64,000 bases of DNA, from the NCBI RefSeq assembly GCF_001431665.1, contig NZ_LLXV01000039.1, positions 62,001 to 126,000 on the forward strand, written 5' to 3'. Below the pieces are notes generated by a model that saw nothing but the letters and a program-made list of their open reading frames with translations, was not told the DNA's origin and made no database searches. Shown one piece after another: positions 51,516 to 58,987 of this stretch (the stretch's first letter is position 1; every line of letters starts with the position of its first letter). The position numbers were made by a program, and so were the translations under genes. The DNA comes from Stenotrophomonas beteli. GTDB taxonomy: Bacteria; Pseudomonadota; Gammaproteobacteria; Xanthomonadales; Xanthomonadaceae.

Positions 51516-51908
51516 CTAGCCGCGCCGGCTGCGCCCGTCGATGCTGTAACGCCCGGCACCGGTGCAGGCCAGCAACAGGAAGCCACCGGCCAGGCCCAGG
51601 TTCTTCAGGAACATGATCTGCTGGGTCGCGTCGCCGAGGTTGTGGTGGAAGACGAACGCGGTAACCAGGCTGAAGCCGGCCAGCACGATGGCGACCAGCC
51701 GGGTCTGGAAGCCGAGCAGGATGCACAGGCCGCTGCCGATCTCGAAGATGATGGTCGGCCACAGCAGGATGCCGGGCACGCCCATGGTTTCCATGTAGCC
51801 CTGGGTGCCGGCCAGATTGCCGAGCTTGCCCACGCCGGAGACCAGGAACAGCGCCATCAGCAGCAGGCGGGCAAGCAGGTAGGCAAGCGAGTGCGATGAG
51901 TGGCTCAC
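51516..51908 (-). CDS. DoxX family membrane protein
   Basis: A 130-residue protein with four membrane helices. Typical DoxX features are ARLLLMALFLVSGVGKLGN (about 13-31, with S-G-x-x-K), GILLWPTIIFEIGSGLCILLG (about 46-66, with the E-x-x-x-G), and AFVFHHNLGDATQQIMFLKN (about 85-104). DoxX-like proteins are of varied function, some linked with redox stress or thiosulfate metabolism. The start is GTG at 51908. A GST remnant lies upstream. It is convergent with the DsbB-like gene. Confidence 0.88.
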   Translation of the reverse strand: MSHSSHSLAYLLARLLLMALFLVSGVGKLGNLAGTQGYMETMGVPGILLWPTIIFEIGSGLCILLGFQTRLVAIVLAGFSLVTAFVFHHNLGDATQQIMFLKNLGLAGGFLLLACTGAGRYSIDGRSRRG

Positions 51909-51979
51909 GGGAGGTCCTTGCGGAGGGCCGACGAAGGCGATCGGAGCCCACCGGCGGTGAAGCCTGTGTGTAGGTGGCG

Positions 51980-52180
51980 CTACGCATTCTGGAACACCGC
52001 CCGCTGCGCGGCGAACGCACGCTGGTAGGCAGGGCGCTGCGTCGCGCGCGCCACGTACGCGGCCAGTGAAGGGTACTCATCGACGATGCCGCTGCTCTTC
52101 AGCCGCAGCAGCACCGCGACCATCATGAGGTCGCCGGCGCTGAACCCGCCGCCCAGCCAGGTGGCCGTGCCCAGGCCTGT
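51980..52180 (-). pseudogene. C-terminal remnant of a glutathione S-transferase
   Basis: The frame ending at 51980 encodes about 67 residues typical of a GST C terminus: WLGGGFSAGDLMMVAVLLRL, then LDEYP-like VDEYPSLAAYVARA and RPAYQRAFAAQ. Everything before this, including the thioredoxin-like domain, is missing; the frame continues to 52249 as unrelated sequence. A deletion or rearrangement has removed the 5' part of the gene. Confidence 0.75.
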
Positions 52181-52333
52181 CGAATCCTGAGACAGCCGTT
52201 CCGACGCGCAAGGCCGTGGGGAATCGACATCGACCACAGTGATCTGCACCCCGCCTGCACGCGTTCTGCACGCAAGCGCTGGCGCCCATCCCGCAGTCTG
52301 CCGGGGTCATCCACAGATGCAGGCAGGAAAAGC

Positions 52334-52444
52334 ATGAATACTCCCGGAAAACCCAAGCCCAGCTGGCGCCAGAGAAATGTGCTGATGGGAGCGCTCGCTG
52401 CTGTGCTGGTGATCGTGCTGATCATCCTTTTCGTTCCCTGGTGA
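52334..52444 (+). CDS. 36-residue single-helix membrane protein
   Basis: A short frame with a good ribosome site (AGGAAAAGC before ATG). The N-terminal 15 residues are basic and polar (MNTPGKPKPSWRQRN). Residues 16-36 are one hydrophobic helix (LMGALAAVLVIVLIILFVPW with the stop directly after). The positive-inside rule suggests a cytosolic N terminus. Proteins of this type are easily missed in annotation. No family is recognised. The 380-base stretch 52181-52632 holds nothing else that I can support. Confidence 0.6.
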   Translation: MNTPGKPKPSWRQRNVLMGALAAVLVIVLIILFVPW

Positions 52445-52632
52445 CCCTGTCTGGTCGGTTCGATGTGAGCCGCACGCGGCTGTGGCGTGAAGCAGTCAGT
52501 GCGGGTTGGGTGAAGTGAGGCAGGCATCAATCGCTGCTCACCGGCGAACCACACGCACGTGTCCACAGTGGTCCCACAGGCAGCGCAATCGACGCCGCCT
52601 TTCTCCCCCGATCCAAAGACAGGAGCAACGCC

Positions 52633-53085
52633 ATGAGCACCCAGTCCACCATCGAACATCGCCTCAACGACCTGATTGAAATTGCCCGCGACGGCCAGTC
52701 GTTCTACGAGGAGGCGGCGACCAAGGTGAAGGATGCCGAACTGTCGGCGCTGTTCGTCCGCATTGCCGGCATCAAGGGCCGGATCGTCGCCGCGCTGAGT
52801 GGATCGGTGGCTGCCAGCGGTGGCAAGCCGGCCGAGCACGGCACCCTGGTTGGTTCGATGCAGCAGTTCTACGGCAAGGTGCGCGCTGCGTTCGGTGACA
52901 CCAACTATGGCTACGTGGCCGAGTTGGAAGAATCCGAGGATCGCCTGCTCGGCGCATTCAAGGATGTGCTGAAGGAGAACGATCTGCCGCCGGCCGTGCG
53001 CCAGGAAGTCACCCAGCTGCTGCCGGATGTGCAGGAGTGCCACAACGTGATGCGCGCGCGCAAGCACGCGATGAAGGCAGCCTGA
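52633..53085 (+). CDS. Four-helix-bundle protein, PA2169/DUF2383 family
   Basis: A 150-residue helical protein. It starts MSTQSTIEHRLNDLIEIARDGQSFYEEAATKV and continues with long amphipathic helices (LFVRIAGIKGRIVAALSGSV; FYGKVRAAFGD; LLGAFKDVLKEND; QEVTQLLPDVQECHNVMRARK), a ferritin-like bundle seen in PA2169-type proteins, often stress-induced. Function unknown. ATG follows AGGAGCAACGCC. It ends close to a convergent terminator. Confidence 0.85.
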   Translation: MSTQSTIEHRLNDLIEIARDGQSFYEEAATKVKDAELSALFVRIAGIKGRIVAALSGSVAASGGKPAEHGTLVGSMQQFYGKVRAAFGDTNYGYVAELEESEDRLLGAFKDVLKENDLPPAVRQEVTQLLPDVQECHNVMRARKHAMKAA

Positions 53086-53103
53086 TCGTCGGGCGCAGGA
53101 TAT

Positions 53104-53132
53104 AAAAAAAGGGGCGGCCGCGAGGCCGCCCC
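53104..53132 (-). terminator. Terminator of the autotransporter gene
   Basis: On the minus strand GGGGCGGCC-TCGC-GGCCGCCCC is followed by seven T (A run at 53104-53110). It lies 22 bases after the autotransporter stop. For the plus-strand gene it is only a hairpin without U tract. Confidence 0.9.
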
Positions 53133-53154
53133 AACCCGTCAAGGGCAGGTTGAC

Positions 53155-56100
53155 TCAGAAGCGGATCGACCAGCGTGCGTTGGCACCATGGTCGCGGCTT
53201 TCACTGCCGAACTGGCCGCTGTAGCCCAGTTCCAGCTGCTGTCGCGGGCTCAACCACGCCGCCAGGCCGATCTCGGCCACCACCGCACTGTCGGCAATCG
53301 GCGCCCCGTTCACCGCAAAGGTGGTCGCGCCGTCAGCGAAGGCCAGGTTGGCCACCGGGCTGCGGTCACCCGAGGCACGGCGATAGCCGACGCCGCCACG
53401 CAGGTGCAGCCAGCTGTCCTGCTGGAACGACGCCTTCAGGCCCTTGTCGAAGCGCACGCCGGCGGTGGCGATGGTGGTGCCGGTGTCATCCACCTCGCCA
53501 CGCAGTGCAGCCGCACCGCCGCGTTCGTTGATGCGCTTGAGGTCCACTTCAATGCGTGCGACCTGCAGGTACGGCTCCAGCCCGGCTTCCGGGCCACCGA
53601 AGCGGTAGCCAGCCTCGATGAAGGCCTGACGAGTGCGGGCGTCGTAGCGTGCGCTCAGGCTGTCGCTGAAGCCGGCGAAGCCGACTTCACGCGTGCTCTT
53701 CACTTCGTGCTGGCTCCATGCCACACCACCGCGCAGGCCGAAGCCACCCCAGCTGTGGCTGGCATAGGCACCGAAGTGCGTGTTGTCGATCTTCGACTTG
53801 GCGCGACGGTCCTGCTGCTTCACGTCGGTGCGGCCGGTACCGGCCAGCACACCCAGCTGCCAGCCGGCGACCTCGCGGTCGATGCCGACCAGCAGGCCGT
53901 TGCTGTTGGCTTCGGTACGGGCGGTATTGAAATCACCGTCCAGCTTGCCGTTGCCACCGATCGCCTGGACCCAGGCGCCGGTCGCGTCGCCGGCCTCGGC
54001 ACCGGGTGCGGCGGCGCCGGCACGGCGCGACAGCGCGGCATCGCGCACATAGCGGCTGCCCTCGACCAGGGCCAGGGCCGTGGCCGGATGCAATTCGCCA
54101 CTGAGGCCGTCGAGCACGCTGCCGACCTGCTGCGGGAACAGCTGGGTGAGCGGCTTGGGCAGGCCCTGGTTGATCGGCAGCAGGTCAGCGGCACCCGCCA
54201 CCGCGCGCTGGTTGGGGGTGGCGGCGGCGGTGGTCAGCGAAGCACCGCGGGCGACGTCGATGCGCGCGCCGTTGGCACCGTAGGCCAGGCTGAACTGCAG
54301 GAACGGCGAGAACGCGCTGAAGTCGGTCCTGGCGAACTGGCCGCTGATGCCACCGTCGGCACGCACGACGTTGAACTGTTCGCCGAGGTAATACACGCCC
54401 GGTTCCGGCAGGGCGACCAGAGTGCCGCCGAGGGTGGCGGTGCCGGTCACGTGCAGCTGGTCACTGCGGCCACCCGGAGCCAGCTCCGCCGCATACACGC
54501 CGGTGGCGCCCTGCACGTAGTTGCCGTTGATGGTCAGCGTGCCGATCGAGTTGCCCGGCGCGATGATGCCGTCCACGCGGGTGTTGCCAAGCGTGCCGGC
54601 ACCCTTCAGCAGGCCGTTGGCACCGACCGTGGTGGTGCCGCCGGTCTGGTTGCCGTTGAACGACACCACGCCACCGTTGACCACCAGATTGCTGTTCTTC
54701 AGCACACCGCTGGTGCTGACCGTGCTGACGCCACCGGTGGTGGTCAGTGCGGTGGCGACCAGGCTGCCGTTGAGCAGGAACTGGCCGCCCTGCACGTCGA
54801 CCGCCGAGGTCAGCGTGTTGGTGCCATTCAATTCCAGGGTGCCATCGCGCAGCACTGCGCCATTGAAGCTGTTGTTGCCGCTCAGGCGCAGCCAGCCGAT
54901 GCCGGACTTGGTCAGCTTGCCGGGGCCGCCGATGTCATTGGTCCAGTTGTCCCAGGCGTCGCCTTCCCAGACCTTCAGGCCACCGGCCTTCTGGTTCATC
55001 ACCACGTTGGTGTCCACGCGCAGCGAGCCGTAGCCCTCGATGGCCTTCTTCAGGTCCACCATGCCCCAGCCGTAGATGGGATCGATGCCTGCTGCACCCA
55101 GGTCGCGTGCGGTGGTCAGCAGCACGTCGCGCACCTGCGCGTTGTCCAGATAGGGGAAGCGCTCCATCAGCAGGCCGAGCGCGCCGGTGATGTGTGGCGC
55201 CGCCATCGACGTGCCGGTCTTGGTGCCATAGACGTACTGGGTGTTCTCGCTGTCGATGATCAGCCGCACATAGGCGGAGGTGTTCTCGACGCGGCCCTGG
55301 ATATCGCCGGACACGATGGTGCTGACGATGTCGGTGCCGGGTGCCGAGATGCACCAGTTGGCGGCAACGCCGCAGATGCTGGAACTGCCATCGATCACAT
55401 AGTCGGTTTCGCCCGCAGCGGCGTTGGGCCGGCGGACGTTGGCCACTGCCAGCCAGTAAGGTTCCAGTTCCGGCTTCCAGCGCGGCATGGCAGCCGTGAT
55501 TCCGGCGACCGCGCCGCTGCCGTTGCCAGCCGACCACACCTGGATGAGCGTGGAGCCCGGGGTATCGCCATCGCTGGCATAGATGCTGCCGTACACGCCG
55601 TAGTCGGCACCGATGTTGGCGTACTGCTGGTCCAGCGCGGCGGCGGTCATGTTGCGCGTGGAGATGCCCCAGCTGTGGTTGATGGCGCGCACGCCCTGTG
55701 CCTGGATCTGCGCATACATGTCCAGCGTCGCGGCGTCGTCCGGATCGGTTCGGTAGACCGCACGCGGGCGATAGTAGTTGTCCGGATCCAGGCGCCACTC
55801 ATAGTAGGTGTCGCCGAACACGCGGGCGGCGGTGAGGTCCGCACCGAAAGCCACGCCATGCATGCCGGTGCCATTGCGGTTGGCGCCGATGGTGCCCAGC
55901 ACATGCGTGCCATGGTCGGCGTAGCTGAAGCCATAGGGCTGGCCCGCGGCGATCAGGCGTGCGGCCAGTGCTGCCGGAACGCCGGCGCCGAGCCCGTAGT
56001 AGTTGTAGCCGGGCTGTTCGCCACGGGTCTGCCCGCACGCACCAGCGCCGGCGACCACGCCCGACGCCGCGCAGTCCGCGCCGATGGTGATGCTGGAGGT

Positions 56101-56505
56101 GTTGCGGCCGGAGAATTCGGGATGGGCCAGTGCCGAACCGGAGTCGAACAGCGCCAGGCGCACGCCCTTGCCGGTCAGGCCGCGTGCGTAGGCATGGTCG
56201 GCCCCCATCGCCGCGAGGCCCCAATCGGCGTTGAACTCGTCGCTGCGCCAACTGGCCGGATCCCCCGGGGTGCCGAGAATGGCGGAGGGATTCGCAGCAG
56301 GGGCAGCGGCCGTCGCTGCGGGTACCGTGCCGGTGGCAGGCTGCGCCCACGCGGCCTGCAGCTGGCGCTGCTGCTGCCAGGCATCAAGTGACTCGCCGGC
56401 CAGGGCGGGCAGCGCGGTAGCCAGCAGCAGCGAGCTGGCAACGGCAAGCGCCAGCGGGCGGTGCGACAGGGAGCGGGACGAACGGCCGTACAGCGGGTGA
56501 TTCAT
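53155..56505 (-). CDS. Autotransporter serine protease (subtilase S8)
   Basis: A 1116-residue type V secretion protein. ATG at 56505 follows AAGGAAG, ahead of an extended signal peptide (about 1-36). The subtilase domain carries the catalytic Asp in LALFDSGSALAHPEF (D121), His in YADHGTHVLGTIGAN (H198) and Ser in TGTSMAAPHITGALGLLMER (about 430). A beta-helix stalk with repeats such as GGTTTVGANGLLKGAGTLG and IIAPGNSIGTLTINGNYVQG follows (about 520-760). The last 270 residues are the outer-membrane beta-barrel, ending in Phe (ARWSIRF). Related Stenotrophomonas and Bordetella proteins process surface proteins or host substrates. The target is unknown. Confidence 0.94.
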   Translation of the reverse strand: MNHPLYGRSSRSLSHRPLALAVASSLLLATALPALAGESLDAWQQQRQLQAAWAQPATGTVPAATAAAPAANPSAILGTPGDPASWRSDEFNADWGLAAMGADHAYARGLTGKGVRLALFDSGSALAHPEFSGRNTSSITIGADCAASGVVAGAGACGQTRGEQPGYNYYGLGAGVPAALAARLIAAGQPYGFSYADHGTHVLGTIGANRNGTGMHGVAFGADLTAARVFGDTYYEWRLDPDNYYRPRAVYRTDPDDAATLDMYAQIQAQGVRAINHSWGISTRNMTAAALDQQYANIGADYGVYGSIYASDGDTPGSTLIQVWSAGNGSGAVAGITAAMPRWKPELEPYWLAVANVRRPNAAAGETDYVIDGSSSICGVAANWCISAPGTDIVSTIVSGDIQGRVENTSAYVRLIIDSENTQYVYGTKTGTSMAAPHITGALGLLMERFPYLDNAQVRDVLLTTARDLGAAGIDPIYGWGMVDLKKAIEGYGSLRVDTNVVMNQKAGGLKVWEGDAWDNWTNDIGGPGKLTKSGIGWLRLSGNNSFNGAVLRDGTLELNGTNTLTSAVDVQGGQFLLNGSLVATALTTTGGVSTVSTSGVLKNSNLVVNGGVVSFNGNQTGGTTTVGANGLLKGAGTLGNTRVDGIIAPGNSIGTLTINGNYVQGATGVYAAELAPGGRSDQLHVTGTATLGGTLVALPEPGVYYLGEQFNVVRADGGISGQFARTDFSAFSPFLQFSLAYGANGARIDVARGASLTTAAATPNQRAVAGAADLLPINQGLPKPLTQLFPQQVGSVLDGLSGELHPATALALVEGSRYVRDAALSRRAGAAAPGAEAGDATGAWVQAIGGNGKLDGDFNTARTEANSNGLLVGIDREVAGWQLGVLAGTGRTDVKQQDRRAKSKIDNTHFGAYASHSWGGFGLRGGVAWSQHEVKSTREVGFAGFSDSLSARYDARTRQAFIEAGYRFGGPEAGLEPYLQVARIEVDLKRINERGGAAALRGEVDDTGTTIATAGVRFDKGLKASFQQDSWLHLRGGVGYRRASGDRSPVANLAFADGATTFAVNGAPIADSAVVAEIGLAAWLSPRQQLELGYSGQFGSESRDHGANARWSIRF

Positions 56506-56693
56506 CGGACAACTTCCTTGGTTGACGGACAACAACGCCGTTAACGCCAAGGCGGGACAACACCCCCCAGTAATGTGAAGAAAATTTTATGAACGCGTTA
56601 ATTTTGCGTGACAGGGGCGTTCACGTGGTTTCCCGGCGGCCGCTTTACCGTGGGCCGGCCTGGGCTCACCAGGCTTATCAAGGAGTGATATCG

Positions 56694-56894
56694 ATGCGTG
56701 CTTTCAGGAAAGTGATCGCTGCGGCGGTGTTCGCGTTGGCCTGTACCGGTTCGGTGGCCGTGGCCGGGCCGGTGGAACCCTGCGACCGGCCGTGCTGGCG
56801 GGCCTACCAGGCATGCCTGTCCACCGGCGGAGATGCGACCGAGTGCCAGCAGGCGTACAACACCTGCGTGGTTGATCTGTGCATGGGCGTGTGA
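56694..56894 (+). CDS. Small secreted cysteine-rich protein
   Basis: A 66-residue protein with a strong ribosome site (AAGGAGTGATATCG before ATG). Residues 1-24 (MRAFRKVIAAAVFALACTGS followed by VAVA) form a signal peptide. The mature 40 residues hold six Cys in CDRPC, QAC, TEC and CVVDLC, in an even number that suggests disulfide bonds in the periplasm or medium. I do not recognise a family. It is divergent from the autotransporter gene. A possible start at 56589 is less likely. Confidence 0.7.
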   Translation: MRAFRKVIAAAVFALACTGSVAVAGPVEPCDRPCWRAYQACLSTGGDATECQQAYNTCVVDLCMGV

Positions 56895-56924
56895 GTCGCG
56901 CCGGTTGAAGCGGCATGATGTGGG

Positions 56925-56951
56925 GCCCCGTCAGCGACGGGGCTCTTCTGT
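56925..56951 (+). terminator. Hairpin after the Cys-rich gene
   Basis: GCCCCGTC-AGC-GACGGGGC (56925-56943) then TCTTCTGTTT. A weak T-rich tail. It separates the Cys-rich gene from the VOC gene. Confidence 0.6.
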
Positions 56952-56969
56952 TTCCGCCGAAGGAGTCTC

Positions 56970-57320
56970 ATGGCTGTCAAACGTGTTGTCGCCAACATCG
57001 CCACTCCGGATCCGTCGCGTGCGGCGGCCTTCTACACCGGTCTGCTCGGCATGCCGGTGGTGATGGACCACGGATGGATCGTCACTCACGGCGGACAGGG
57101 CAACGCGCTGGCCCAGCTCAGTTTCGCCAGCGAAGGCGGCGGCGGTGCACCAGTGCCGGACCTGTCGATCGAGGTGGACGATCTGCAGCAGGTGCTCGAC
57201 CGCATGCACGCGGCCGGCATCGCACTCGAATACGGGCCGGCCGACGAGCCGTGGGGGGTGCGTCGCTTCTTCGTCCGCGATCCGTTCGGGCGCCTGCTCA
57301 ACATCCTGGCTCACCGCTGA
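56970..57320 (+). CDS. VOC (glyoxalase/bleomycin resistance) superfamily protein
   Basis: A 116-residue protein with two beta-alpha-beta-beta-beta modules. It starts MAVKRVVANIATPDPSRAAA, with FYTGLLGMPVVMDHGWIVTHG and, in the second half, LQQVLDRMHAAGIALEYGP and RRFFVRDPFGRLLNILAH, the latter being typical of the VOC fold end. Metal ligands are not clearly complete (no His at the usual first position). Function unknown. ATG follows AAGGAGTCTC. It is convergent with the KGG gene. Confidence 0.85.
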   Translation: MAVKRVVANIATPDPSRAAAFYTGLLGMPVVMDHGWIVTHGGQGNALAQLSFASEGGGGAPVPDLSIEVDDLQQVLDRMHAAGIALEYGPADEPWGVRRFFVRDPFGRLLNILAHR

Positions 57321-57350
57321 GCGAGGCGTGCCGCCCGGCCTGCACCGTGC

Positions 57351-57656
57351 TCAGCCCTGCTGCCGTGGCGGGCGCTCGGCCTGCGGCTCATCGGTCCGCT
57401 GCTGTTGCTGTTGCTGCCGTGTGCCTGCGTGGCGGGCGTGGCCCCCTTCGCGGCCGATGGCGGCCATGTGCTGGCGGTCGCGGCTGATGGCCTGGCCGCC
57501 CTTGCGGCCGGCAACACGCGCTTCGGCCGGGCTGAATTCGTGCGCATTGCCGGAAGCATGCGCCGCACGGCCGCCCTTGGCCGCGATCGCGCGCTGCTTG
57601 TCCTGGTCCATCGAAGCGAAGCCGCGTTGGGAAGTGCCACGCTGAGGGGCGGCCAT
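57351..57656 (-). CDS. KGG-repeat stress protein (YciG/Con-10 family)
   Basis: A 101-residue hydrophilic protein with three KGG-type repeats: SMDQDKQRAIAAKGGRAAH, FSPAEARVAGRKGGQAIS and DRQHMAAIGREGGHARH. Each has the pattern of general stress proteins similar to GsiB or Con-10. The C terminus is Gln-rich. Such proteins are induced by desiccation, osmotic or starvation stress. ATG at 57656 follows GGAG. The reading frame could begin 11 codons earlier, but with no ribosome site. Confidence 0.85.
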   Translation of the reverse strand: MAAPQRGTSQRGFASMDQDKQRAIAAKGGRAAHASGNAHEFSPAEARVAGRKGGQAISRDRQHMAAIGREGGHARHAGTRQQQQQQRTDEPQAERPPRQQG

Positions 57657-57869
57657 GGGTACTCTCCAGAGCAGGGTGGAAAGCGGCATGCTTGCCGATG
57701 CCCGGATAAGGCCATGTCCGCGTCGGCGGCGCAGCCCTCACGCCACGCCGCAGTTGCGTTCACGCGGCGCTACGGTAGCGAACACAGGGTTGGCGCCGGT
57801 GCTATCGCAGATGACCAATGGCTTGCCTAGAATCGCAGCATCCCGGTAGTTCCCGGGAGCCTGGAGTGA

Positions 57870-58772
57870 ATGGACTCAATGAAGATCCTGTTGACCGGCA
57901 GTTCCGGGCGGATCGGACGCGCGATCTTCGGTGCGCTGGCGGCGACCCATGAGGTGGTGGGGCTGGATCGCAGCCCGTTCGCCACCACCCGCATCATTGC
58001 CGATGTCACCGACCGCCAGGCTGTGGCCCGCGCGGTGCAGGGCGTGGACGCGGTGATCCACACCGCCGCCCTGCACGCCCCACACGTGGGCCTGGTGCCC
58101 GATGCGGTGTTCCAGCAGATCAATGTGGATGCCACCGCGCACCTGCTGCAGGCTGCACGCGAGGCGGGCGTGCGGCGCTTCGTGCTCACCAGCACCACGG
58201 CGCTGTACGGCCATGCGGTAGTCGCTGGCGGCTGCCGTTGGATCGACGAGGACACCGAGCCGCTGCCGCGCACGATCTACCACCGCACCAAGCTGCAGGC
58301 CGAGGCACTGGCCGAGGCGGCGGTGGCGCCCGGGTTCAGCGTGCGCGTACTGCGCATGGGCCGCTGCTTCCCCGAACCTCCCGAGCGCATGGCGATGTTC
58401 CGCCTGCACCGCGGCCTGGATGCGCGCGATGTCGCCAGCGCGCATGCCACGCTGCTGCTGGATGCAGGTCAGGGGTTCGCGCGTTACGTGGCCTGTGCGC
58501 CCACCCCGTTCCGGCGCGAGGATTGCCTGGACCTGGCCGCGCGCCCGCGCAGCGTATTGGCCCGCCGCGCGCCGCAGTTGCTCGCCGAGTTCGTGCGCCG
58601 TGGCTGGCCATTGCCGCTCAGCATCGACCGCGTCTATGACAGCGCGCGGTTGCGCAGCGAACTGGGCTGGCAGCCGCGCTTCGGCCCGGATGACGTGCTG
58701 CAGCAGTATGCGGCCGGCAGCATCGAGGTCCTGCCGCGCGCGCAGTGGATCAAGGACCGCGTGGCCGAGTAG
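57870..58772 (+). CDS. NAD-dependent epimerase/dehydratase family protein
   Basis: A 300-residue extended SDR enzyme. The cofactor motif ILLTGSSGRIGRAIFGAL (about 6-23, G-x-x-G-x-x-G) and VIHTAALHAPHVG (about 62-74) are at the N terminus. The active-site region has LTSTTALYG (about 106-114) and YHRTKLQAE (Y-x-x-x-K, about 136-144). The substrate-binding C-terminal domain is longer than in classical SDRs and ends ELGWQPRF, common in sugar epimerases. The substrate is not known. Start ATG 57870 (or the ATG three codons later); GGAGTGA precedes. Confidence 0.87.
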   Translation: MDSMKILLTGSSGRIGRAIFGALAATHEVVGLDRSPFATTRIIADVTDRQAVARAVQGVDAVIHTAALHAPHVGLVPDAVFQQINVDATAHLLQAAREAGVRRFVLTSTTALYGHAVVAGGCRWIDEDTEPLPRTIYHRTKLQAEALAEAAVAPGFSVRVLRMGRCFPEPPERMAMFRLHRGLDARDVASAHATLLLDAGQGFARYVACAPTPFRREDCLDLAARPRSVLARRAPQLLAEFVRRGWPLPLSIDRVYDSARLRSELGWQPRFGPDDVLQQYAAGSIEVLPRAQWIKDRVAE

Positions 58773-58987
58773 GGCGGCGGGTGTGCGGGCCACGCTTCAT
58801 GACCCGTCCCTGAGCGGATTCAGCAATGTGCAGGCAGGGCGGCTCAACCTCGTTGGTGCGCGGCCGCTAACCCGGTGCGCTTCCAGTGCCGGGCCAGACC
58901 CGGCCGCCGGGGGCCCGCGCGACGGATCGCGCGCCTGCGCGGCGCCTCGCGGTGCCGGTCGTCCTGAACTGCCTTGCGGACCCTCCC

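Noticed and set aside
53188..56391. Open frame of 1067 codons antisense to the autotransporter gene
   Set aside because: Composition artefact: His/Ala/Gly/Val-rich without domains, opposite a complete subtilase autotransporter.
58773..58987. Riboswitch before the chemoreceptor gene
   Set aside because: The 215-base leader is GC-rich with possible stems, but I could not match any conserved aptamer core such as those for cyclic di-GMP.
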